NCBI GenBank assembly: GCA_039105265.1
Contig: JAPFFF010000028.1
Span: forward strand, 1,612,001-1,676,000
Origin: Tritrichomonas musculus
Taxonomy: Eukaryota > Parabasalia > Tritrichomonadida > Tritrichomonadidae
DNA length: 64,000 nucleotides
Direction of reading: 5' to 3'
Shown here piece after piece: positions 43,128 to 52,600 of the stretch; within the stretch, counting starts at the first letter, position 1; each line of letters begins with the position of its first letter. Position numbers and translations under genes: made by a program. Under the pieces are notes generated by a model. The model saw only the letters and a list, made by a program, of their open reading frames with translations, was not told where the DNA came from and made no database searches.

Positions 43128-43886
43128 CTAGGCTTTTGTGTCCATATAAAAAAGTGTCCATTTAAATTCAAAAAGTGAGCTCGGGATACAAAATTTTGTT
43201 CGTTATTATTTGAGAACTATCGAGTGTCCAAAATATCCATTTGGACACATTTATTTCAATTATGGATACTCTCTTAATTTTCAATTAATTAATTCCAATG
43301 AATTAAATGGATATTTGATCGTCGTGGTTAAAAAATAAATGAGATTGTAAATATTATTATACATAAATATTTATTTATATTGTTTAATATTTTTATTAAT
43401 TTATTATTTAATCTTTGTTATAATATTATGTATTTGATTTGTAAAATACATATTCCTAAATTTTATTCAATATATTATAATATTTTTAATATTTTTTTTT
43501 ATTTTAAAAATATATTTTTATATAGTTATATAGTAATGAAATATTGAAGAAATAATACATATAATTATATTTTTACGAAAATATTTTTAATTTTTTTAAA
43601 GAAAAAAAATTGAGAGTATTTTTCAAAATTTGAGAAAAAAAAAGATATCTACTTTCACTTTTTTTCTTTAGCAAGATAAATTAAAAAATGTAGAAAAATG
43701 AATATGATATTTTCGTTTTTTTTACAAAAGAAATATTATATGTCCAAAAAAAATTTTATGGACACAGATATTCAAAAAATTCTCTCAAAAAGAGGATTTT
43801 CAAAAATTTTGTATCCATTTAAATTCTTAAAGCTTCATCAAAAAGTTAGAAAATGGAAACTTTTTTATATGGACACAAAAGCCTAG
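43128..43886. mobile_element. 759-bp MITE-like element with 8-bp target duplication
   Basis: TIRs of about 36 bp with one mismatch begin CTAGGCTTTTGTGTCCATAT at both ends (left at 43128, right in reverse from 43886). Flanked by exact TTTTTTGG duplications (43120-43127 and 43887-43894). The interior has further GTGTCCA/TGGACAC words and no transposase. The TIR start CTAGGCTTT and the 8-bp duplication match the 111-bp element at 31990, so the same transposase family probably moved both. It ends ~100 bases before the following gene's ATG. Confidence 0.8.
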
Positions 43887-43988
43887 TTTTTTGGGAAGAC
43901 TATATAAACTAGTTTTCAAATTTTAAAATTTCTTCAGAATATTTTGAAATTAATTGAAATAATCATTCAAATTAGATATTCTTTATCT

Positions 43989-46900
43989 ATGAAAATGCTA
44001 TTTGTTTTTCTTTCTATACTAGCAGCTTCTAGTAATAGAACAAGGCAGTGCACTCCAAGAGAAACATTAATTGATATCACAACCGATAACTATGATCAAA
44101 TAATGGGTTCTTCGCAACTAAGACCTGTTTTTGCTAGAATGCAAAATGAAGGATGCTCTTTTGCTCCAGCCTCAGAGGCTAACTGGCGTGAAGCATCCGA
44201 GCTTTTCCCTAATATCAAATTTGTAAGAGCTTATTGTATTAAATATAACCAACTATGCCACACACTTGGATCCTCAGTTTCACCATCTCACTCATTATTT
44301 GGCACAGATAAAACGAAGCCCTTAGAATCATTTGGCAATCCAGTAGATATTTCAAAATCATCATCCTTTTATTCAGACGTAATATACAAGAATCTTGGTT
44401 ATTATCCATTTGATAGTCCCACCATCGAAGAACTTGTACCCCAATCCACCAACAAATTTTTTGAAAACTACAAATATCCGATATTTATCTTATATGATTC
44501 TTCATGTGATGAAGATACCGATTTCGTAGCTCAATGGTTAATAGATGTCAATGAAGAAAAGATATCCTCAGGAGATTGTGGATTTGGAAGACTAGATTGT
44601 TCGATATATCCAGATGAATGTGCAAAATGGGGAGACAAATATCCATCAGCCAATGTTTACTCAAGAGAAAAAGGCATCAGTATCAGCATTACACAAGAAG
44701 ACAAGCTTGATTCCAGAATCAATTCCGTAATTTCAGCATTAGAAAAAAGTTCAATTTCATACCCAACCCCGAAGCCATACGAACCTCCAGTTACCCCAGC
44801 TGAACCCTCGATAGAGAATGTTCAAACCGTTACAGTTCAAGAGCTACAAGATCGCGATATTTCTACTATTCGAACCAAATATAACGCTGCCCTCACAAAA
44901 AGTTCTTCATATCCAACGAGCACCGATCAAAATTCATTCAATTGTGCTGATATAGAATTAAACGCAAATGCCTATTCAGATGTTGTTAAATTGCTGAACT
45001 TTTACAGAGAAATGGCAGGCGTTCCTAATACTGTTACTAATGACGCTTCTCTAAATGACGGTTGCTATCAAGCTGCCAAATATTTGGCCAGATCTTCTTC
45101 AGGTGGCCATGACGTCAATGAAAATTACAAAACTCTTTGCAGCTCTTTTGGTTCTAACTGGGAATTAATTAAGACACGTCTACGTCAATCTAATGTCGTT
45201 AAAGGTCAATCTGACGTTGTTAACATGATATCTGGCTTAATTACCGATGAAGGCGAAAACAATGCGAAAGAAGTTGGTCACAGGCGTTGGTTTTTATATC
45301 CATTTTTAGAAACTATTGGCGTTGGCTATTATCCTACTTCTTATCAACCTATGAATAATTATCGTATGATCTATGTTGGCTCCGGTGTCTATAGTGTTTC
45401 TCATAATAATCTTAAATTGGATGACTTTAATGGCGTTAACTTTGTTTCTTGGCCAGCAGCAGGGCCATTTCCTATTTCAATGTTGCCAACATCATGGTCT
45501 GTTACGTACAAAAAGTTGAAGCTTTCTGAGGTTAAAAAAGAAAATATTAAGGTGAAGGTAACTAGAGATGATGGTGCTGAACTTCCTATTTCTGAAGTTA
45601 CTTTGAATCAGGCGCAGAATGATCCTTTAAGTGGCTGTGTTGTTTTTCAAATAACATCACAAGCAAAGAATTTAATTAAAGCTGGTCGTGATGTTCATGT
45701 TCAAGTTTATATTTTAACTGATAGTTTTAGAGAAGTATTAGATTATACTGTCTATTTCTTTGATAATGTAGATCAAGAATCAATCTGTTTCTATAATACA
45801 AATAAAGACAAATGTCCTAGTTCTATTCCTGAAAATTTGAAATTTGGACCTGGTCAATATAGCACTTATTCTAACAAGAAAGATCGTGTTTTAATTAATG
45901 TTGTTGATGATATAACATTAACAACTGATTTATCACTTTCTTTTGCAAATAATGTTATATTTAAAGGTAGTGGTAAAGTTAATGGTAAAGTTATTATTGG
46001 TGTTAAAAAAAATGTTGAATTTTCAAATCCAACAGGAACAGATTTTACAATTGAAGTTGATCCAACAAACTTTAATTGTGGAAAATTAAACACACAATTT
46101 GTACCTAAATCAATAACACTTAATTTCATTAAAGATTTCATCACTAAGATACAAACACGTGCTGTTATTTATGTTGGTCCATATCAATACATCAACTTTC
46201 CAAAGAAAGTTTTCTCTGGTGATTATTCTTACTTTAATGGCATCAGTTATAGTGGTCAAACAGCAACATTAGTGTGTAAACCATTTTGTTTAACTGAATA
46301 TTTCTGCCAAGGAGGTTATTTCCATTATGATAATATGTTTAAAGAAGGAGACTGCATTGAATTTAGTGAATTTAGAGAACTTTCTGGTTTTACAACAAGA
46401 AAGAAAAAGGTTAAAATTTACGCTTATGGACAATTATATATCACACCAGTTGGATTTAATGATAAGTTAATTGACTATGAAATTTTTTCAGGAAATTCTC
46501 TGTATGTAACTTATTCACCTTCTTATGCTAATCTTGCAAAAACTATTACAATAAGACCACTTAAAGCAGGATCAATTATTAGTCCTATCTTTCAATTTGC
46601 TGCAGTTTTTGGAACACCATATTTAAATCAAGATACAAAGTTTGAAAAAACATTTCCATTTGAGAATATATATTTAATTAATTTGAATAATAACAATGAT
46701 TATAAAAGAAAAGGTTATCAAATTCCTAATTTATTAGGTGACGATAACGCAAAAGAAATTCTTAAAGCAGAGCCAGAAGAACTTGTTTTAGATGAAAGTT
46801 CGCAGCCTTATTTTGATGAAAACGGTGTTTATGAATATTCCACACAAAAGCAATATCCAGTATTTATTACTAATGGACTTCATGATGAATACACTCTAAA

Positions 46901-48119
46901 GACAACTTATAACTACGGTCGTATTAGAATTCAGCCAACACAATCTTCTGCCGATAAAAAAGTGACATTTACTATTTTATCGGGAGAGAAAAACTTTAAG
47001 CAATTGTATTTCTCAAATTATGAAGATTTGACTATTAAAACAACATCGAATCTATTCTCTATTATTCGATTAATGAATATTAATAAAATCACTTTCATCG
47101 ATTTAAATGATCAACCAATTTCTAACATAAAATCTGACATTTATGGTGGTAGAAGAATCGATGTTGTTAGTAATAAACCAGTTAGTTTTAATGAACTTTA
47201 CTTTAGGAGTAGTAGTGCTGTTGATCTTAAAAATAATAAATGTACATTTGCAACTGTGGTTGAATCAAATCCAAGAATTATGAATTTGCAAATTACTAAC
47301 TTTGTCGCGTACAGTTCTGATTGTATCTTAAATAATTGTGATGTCAATGGTGTGTGCACACTTTACATTACTGATAAAATTCCTCCTTCTATTTACATTG
47401 TAAATAACACTGTGTTTAATCCTACTTCTATCTCTGTTATATTTTATCAAATTTATGCAGCAAAGCATCTTTTGGATTCCGATTCTGCTTACTTGATGTT
47501 CTATTCAGAAGATACCCAGCTGATTAACTCTTTGGTTTCCAGAATTAATTTCCAAGATAATTTTGGAACTATTTACGGCTACAAAGCAGTGAAATCCAAA
47601 GATAATAAAGGAATTTACTTGGTGTCTGACAGTTTTAATGAGGCAAATGCTCCTGATACTACAACTTCAATTGATGATCCATATGTAGATGATGAACCTG
47701 CTTCTGATCAAGATTTAGATGTAAACAAACCACCTCCATCTGAAGAACCATCAAAGCCAAATGATCCATCTAAACCTTCTGATCCTTCAAAGCCTTTTGA
47801 TCCTTCAAATTCATCAGATTCTGGTGAGCCTGAATCTCCTGGTGAGCCTGAATCTCCTGGTGAGTCTGAATCTCCTGGTGAGTCTGGAGGAAACAATGAT
47901 GGCAGTGATGGAAAGAAGAAAAGTGGCGGATTGCCAATTGGCGCAATCATTGGAATTGTCATTGCCATCGTCGTCGTTGGTATCGGTGTCGGCATTTTTG
48001 TCTTCATTTACATAAGGAGGAAGAGGGCTCATGTTTCTTCTACCGAAGGAGATATGCCACAAGAGAAAAAAGAAGATGAAAACGCTGAGGAACAGAAGGT
48101 TGATATTGATAATATTTAA
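43989..48119 (+). CDS. Type I surface protein: two thioredoxin-like domains, CAP/SCP domain, stalk, TM
   Basis: 1376 residues from ATG 43989, chosen because MKMLFVFLSILAASS is a signal peptide; the frame is open 15 codons up without ATG. Residues ~20-155 and ~155-265 look like thioredoxin folds (LIDITTDNYDQIM, PNIKFVRAYC; FFENYKYPIFILYD), but neither has a CxxC pair, so no redox role is expected. Residues ~315-470 form a CAP/SCP (PR-1-like) domain: LLNFYREMAGVP, SSGGHDVNENY, EVGHRRWFLYPFLETIGVGYY. A long strand-rich ectodomain follows, then a Pro/Ser/Glu stalk (PSKPNDPSKPSDPSKP, GEPESPGEPESPGE), TM at ~1314-1338 and a KK/EE-rich cytoplasmic tail. Probably a cell-surface protein. TCATT at 43963 may be the initiator. 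Confidence 0.78.
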   Translation: MKMLFVFLSILAASSNRTRQCTPRETLIDITTDNYDQIMGSSQLRPVFARMQNEGCSFAPASEANWREASELFPNIKFVRAYCIKYNQLCHTLGSSVSPSHSLFGTDKTKPLESFGNPVDISKSSSFYSDVIYKNLGYYPFDSPTIEELVPQSTNKFFENYKYPIFILYDSSCDEDTDFVAQWLIDVNEEKISSGDCGFGRLDCSIYPDECAKWGDKYPSANVYSREKGISISITQEDKLDSRINSVISALEKSSISYPTPKPYEPPVTPAEPSIENVQTVTVQELQDRDISTIRTKYNAALTKSSSYPTSTDQNSFNCADIELNANAYSDVVKLLNFYREMAGVPNTVTNDASLNDGCYQAAKYLARSSSGGHDVNENYKTLCSSFGSNWELIKTRLRQSNVVKGQSDVVNMISGLITDEGENNAKEVGHRRWFLYPFLETIGVGYYPTSYQPMNNYRMIYVGSGVYSVSHNNLKLDDFNGVNFVSWPAAGPFPISMLPTSWSVTYKKLKLSEVKKENIKVKVTRDDGAELPISEVTLNQAQNDPLSGCVVFQITSQAKNLIKAGRDVHVQVYILTDSFREVLDYTVYFFDNVDQESICFYNTNKDKCPSSIPENLKFGPGQYSTYSNKKDRVLINVVDDITLTTDLSLSFANNVIFKGSGKVNGKVIIGVKKNVEFSNPTGTDFTIEVDPTNFNCGKLNTQFVPKSITLNFIKDFITKIQTRAVIYVGPYQYINFPKKVFSGDYSYFNGISYSGQTATLVCKPFCLTEYFCQGGYFHYDNMFKEGDCIEFSEFRELSGFTTRKKKVKIYAYGQLYITPVGFNDKLIDYEIFSGNSLYVTYSPSYANLAKTITIRPLKAGSIISPIFQFAAVFGTPYLNQDTKFEKTFPFENIYLINLNNNNDYKRKGYQIPNLLGDDNAKEILKAEPEELVLDESSQPYFDENGVYEYSTQKQYPVFITNGLHDEYTLKTTYNYGRIRIQPTQSSADKKVTFTILSGEKNFKQLYFSNYEDLTIKTTSNLFSIIRLMNINKITFIDLNDQPISNIKSDIYGGRRIDVVSNKPVSFNELYFRSSSAVDLKNNKCTFATVVESNPRIMNLQITNFVAYSSDCILNNCDVNGVCTLYITDKIPPSIYIVNNTVFNPTSISVIFYQIYAAKHLLDSDSAYLMFYSEDTQLINSLVSRINFQDNFGTIYGYKAVKSKDNKGIYLVSDSFNEANAPDTTTSIDDPYVDDEPASDQDLDVNKPPPSEEPSKPNDPSKPSDPSKPFDPSNSSDSGEPESPGEPESPGESESPGESGGNNDGSDGKKKSGGLPIGAIIGIVIAIVVVGIGVGIFVFIYIRRKRAHVSSTEGDMPQEKKEDENAEEQKVDIDNI

Positions 48120-48323
48120 TTTTAAATTTTTTACTCTAAAGAGATTTTAATTTAATAAATAAAGAATATCAGATTCTTAAATTTTTGATTTCAAAATAAA
48201 CGAGTTGATTTTTAAAAATTAATATTGAAAAAAAACCAAAAAAAACTCCTAATATTTCGTGTTTTATAAATATTTTATTAAATCTATGATGAAATTGCTT
48301 TTTTAATATATATTTTGATTGAT

Positions 48324-49185
48324 TTAGATGTAACTTGGACAATTATAAAATGCATCGGGTTTAACATGACAGTTTGGAGGAATATTAATTTTCTGAATTG
48401 ATGAATTAGAAAAATCGGAATAATCGATAATTTCCATTTCTGAATTTTCTTCAAATTCGACAATATTCATTTTATGACATTCATAAAAAGCAAATTTCCC
48501 TATAATTTTAACATGTTTTGGAATTCGGAGTGTCTCAATCTAGAACATATTGAATGCAATATCTTCAATTGTTGAAAGCTCTGAATTTTCTTCAAATTCA
48601 ACAATTTTTGGATTTTAACAATGATAAAACGCTTGTTCTTTAACTACAGTAACATGCTGAGGAATTCTGATACTTTCAATTGAGCTTTCATAAAAAGTTC
48701 TATATTCAATATTCTTAAGATTTGAATTTGGTATGAATTCAATTGTTTTCAAGTTTTTACAGTTTTGAAATGAGTTTGGTCCTATTGCTGAAACATGCTG
48801 AGGAATGGTAAGTTTTACAATTGAACATGATGCATATGCTTAATTTTCAATGGATGAAATCTCAGAATTACTTGCAATATTAACTTTTTGCAAATGCTTA
48901 CATCCTTCAAAAGCATTATTTTTAATGATCTTCACATTGAGAGGAATGGTTAGTTCTCTTATTGAAGTGAAATAAAATGCGTTACTGTCAATTGTTGAAA
49001 GTTCTGAATTCAAGGGAAATAAAACTGTTTGTAATTGTTTACAATAATAAAAAGATAATTTACCTATTTTTGTATCATGTTGTGGAATTTGAATCGTTTT
49101 CATTAAACTCTATGAAAATGCTGAATCCTCAATTGATTGGAGTTCTGAATTTTGGTGAAATGAAACTGTTTGTAAATTAAATATG
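48324..49185 (-). pseudogene. BspA-like leucine-rich-repeat protein, four in-frame stops
   Basis: One continuous minus-strand frame encodes tandem BspA-type (LRR_5) repeats with units like LRIPKHVKIIGKFAFYEC followed by FEENSEL-x-I. It ends with DAFYNCPSYI and TAA at 48324-48326. The frame is interrupted only by nonsense codons: TAG 49110-49112, TAA 48840-48842, TAA 48615-48617 and TAG 48540-48542. No frameshift was seen. The 5' end fades near 49185, so the N-terminus is missing. Intact relatives are surface or secreted proteins in a very large trichomonad family. Confidence 0.85.
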
Positions 49186-49674
49186 ATTTTTTAATATTAA
49201 ACATAGATGTATTTTCTTTGTTGCTGATGTAATATCAATAATTTTCGCTTAGAATAAGGAAAAAAACTGAAATGAAATGGCTTGAAAGCAAAGAAGTATA
49301 TCTGCTTGCGCGGTCGAAAAGGGAGTTTGTATTTTTGTTGGAAATCGAAGGGAGTTTTCGAATTATAATAATAAAAAAAATTTGAATAAAAATTAGATTT
49401 AGTTTTCCACTTTTATCAGAAATATTTTGAAAGGTTGTCCCGACATTTTTGAATCCAACTTTTGTTAAAAATTTGAGTCTAAACTATTTTTTCAAAGCTC
49501 ATTTAAATAATTAATTGGCTTCTCATAATTATTTTCTGAAACGTTTGAAAATTATAAATATTTTCTAAGCTTATTGAAAATATTGTTAAAAAAAGTTGCA
49601 ACTAGATCAGTTAGATATGAAAAAGAAAGGTCAAATTTGACCTTGGCCGTTTAAAGTTGAGGAAGATCGAAAGA
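49186..49674. other. Intergenic DNA with a lone mariner-like end
   Basis: At about 49434-49465 the reverse complement reads AAGTTGGATTCAAAAATGTC followed by GGGACAA, closely matching the TIR of the 611-bp element at 31759. No partner end was found within the window, so it is a solo end or remnant. TCAAATTT at 49631, 44 bases before the cyclase ATG, is a weak initiator candidate. Confidence 0.45.
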
Positions 49675-52600
49675 ATGTTGACCTCGAAAACCCACAAAAC
49701 AACCGCTTCTAGCGATAATATGTCCCAAGATGAAGCCGCAGGCAACTTCTTCGAGAAAAAAATAATTAAAAAAATTCGAAATATGGTTTTATACCTCGTT
49801 AATTATATTGATACCGTAGATATCGACTTATATCCTCTACATACGTTTGTTTCAATATGGCGCATTATTCAATATATAGGTCCTTCCTTAGCAGCTTGTT
49901 ATCCGAACTTTTGGAAGCCTAATTCTTATTATTCAAAAGCTATTTCGATTATTTCAATTTTTTTTCATATAATTCCTCCGCCTTATCGAGCCCAATCATC
50001 AATAATTGTCGAATTTGCATATTTTGGTATTGTTTTACTTTCAACGATCCTTATCCTTGGAACCGCATTTAACTTTCGAAAGAACGCCAAAGTCAGTGAA
50101 TGGATCCCATATTTCTTTGTTTCATTTGTAGATGGAATTTCTTTACTAATTGCGCCAATTGTTTGTCAAATTATAGGCGAGTCGATTGGTAGATTAATCA
50201 AAGGCAGTACACATTTTTCAGAAGCGCTTGAAATTATAGGGATAATATTTGGATTCATTGGTTTAGTAACGCAGATGTTTTTTTTCATTCGCTTTAACTC
50301 AGTTTCAGTTGTTTTTCGTCCCTTTTCGCTAATGACAGTTTTACACGAGCCACAAATTCACTTCACCAGCATGTCACTTTTGATCACATTTCTGACAGCG
50401 ATTGCTTCACAGCTAAATCAGGTTCCGAGAGTTATTCTGACGTTTATAACTTCCCTTCTTTATATTGTGTGCATTTTGATCGTCTTTTATCCAGGGAGCA
50501 TCATCTCGTATGTCTACAAGAAGCTTCTCTTTTCAGCGTCGCTTAGCTGCTTCATCTTCATGCTCATTGTCGGCATCTACGACCTCATTGGCCACGAAGC
50601 GGTTATGATTGAACTTTTTGTGTACATTCTGGTCTTCATTGTCAGCTACATCGTCTCTGTTTTTGTCGGAGGACGCTCCATTATGAAAAAGCTTCGTTTC
50701 ATTGATGAGAAAGGCGACGACATCAACAACTACACGTCTGTTTGGCACTTTTTGAATATGTCGATTTGCGCATTTGAGAGGTCGCATCCAATTTTGAATG
50801 ACTGGCAACTTTTTAAGAGTGCAGCATTTAAATATGAGGACTCGATGGATTTCTGGATGGTCTTTGCGAAGTTTGTTGCCATTTATCCAGAAGAGAACAG
50901 CTTGCTTTCATACATCATCTTCTCAATTCAGTCTCAGCATTTCTCGTCGCTTGTTGCTCGTCAGGCTGTTTCGCAGGCGAAAATTGTTCTCACGCAGCGG
51001 GAAGGATCGCTGACATCGGAGCTGAAAATTCGGCTAACTAAGTCAGCACGGCAGGTTCAGTTTGCTAAGCGTAAGCTGCGTCACGTCTGGGATCTTGCGA
51101 TCCAAAGCAACACGCGAGAGATGGACTCTGCGATCAACAGTGCGAACATCAGTGTGACCAAGGCTCGATCAAATTTTCTGCACATTTTTGGCCAGTACCC
51201 GAACAACCGATTTGTAGCGAAGGCTTACGCGCGCTTCATCCTTGAAGTCGACGGAGATCAGCAGAAGTTCTTCGAGTGGAATGAGAAGATCCAAATATTA
51301 AATCGAGGAATTCTGGTTCATCCAGATCGAACGAATCTTCTTGGATTGCACGCGTATCCGATCCTTCCAATCATCACGCAGTACGGAATGTCTCCTACGA
51401 AAGGGAGTGCTCAGTACGATCTTGATCACACCGTTTCAGAGTCGTCGACGATAACAGTGGAAGACTTGCAAGGAATTCAAATGAACGAGCAAATATCGGT
51501 GATTCAAGATCGAATTCGTGTTCTTTCAATTCCAGCGACTAATTTCATCATTGCGTGGACAACCATTCTTTACTTCATCATGGTTCTTGTTCCAGCGATC
51601 TTTCTCCTTGTGTACACGCCAACGTACTTCGATGAAATGACGACGCCGATCAACTTCATGTATCATCTTTCATTCATGCGAAGTGCAGCGTTCATGCTTC
51701 CGGCATTTGGGCATCACTACCTGTGCGAACAACTGAACATCAGCGAGAACGAGTCGTTTTTCAGCAAGCCAAATTACAAGTTCCACATGGAAAGCTTCGG
51801 AGGAGCGAATGAAACTCGTGAGCAATTCAAACACGTTGCATCAATGAACTCGAACTCAATTGAACAAGTTGGAATGTATCGTAGCTGGTCACCAAATGAT
51901 GAACGAATTTCAATTGTTCATGAAATCGTCTTTGGAAACTCAATTCCATATCGTTATTACTCTAACTCGTCAAACGGGGAGACGAGCTTCACTGCGAATG
52001 TTTCACTTCAGACCGCGATGATGGAGTCAGCGATGCAAATCACGAACTTGCTAGAAATCGAAGAAACAGGTGGGACATTGACGTTTGATTTGTTCTCAAC
52101 AGCGAATCTAGCAAATCCGATCTACAACGCGCGCACTATTGTTGAATACGTTGAGATTGCATTACAGAATTTGTATGGATATTTGGCACAACGTCACGAT
52201 GACATTGATAACGTGACACTTTTTGCGATGTTGTTCTTAGCGATCTGTTATTCAGTAACGATTGCAGGTCTTCTTATTTACCAGATCAAAAACTTGACAA
52301 ACGCGAACAAAATCGTTTACGAGTGCTTGACAGCATTGCCGAAGAATGTTGTCTCCAACGTTGCAGAAAGCATGAGAATGATTGCGAAAGAAGAGGATGG
52401 CCAGATCTCAGATGAAGAGACTGACAACTTCAACAAGCAAGATGAGAACATCATGAAAGTTTTCTCTTCAGCGAGTGACATTTCGCTGATGAAGTCGAGA
52501 GAGAAAATTCACTACATCACATTAAACGTTCTTTTCATTATCTGTGTTGTTGTTATTATTGTGCTGATTTGCAAAGTCTTCCCGACGATTTCGCGAGAAG

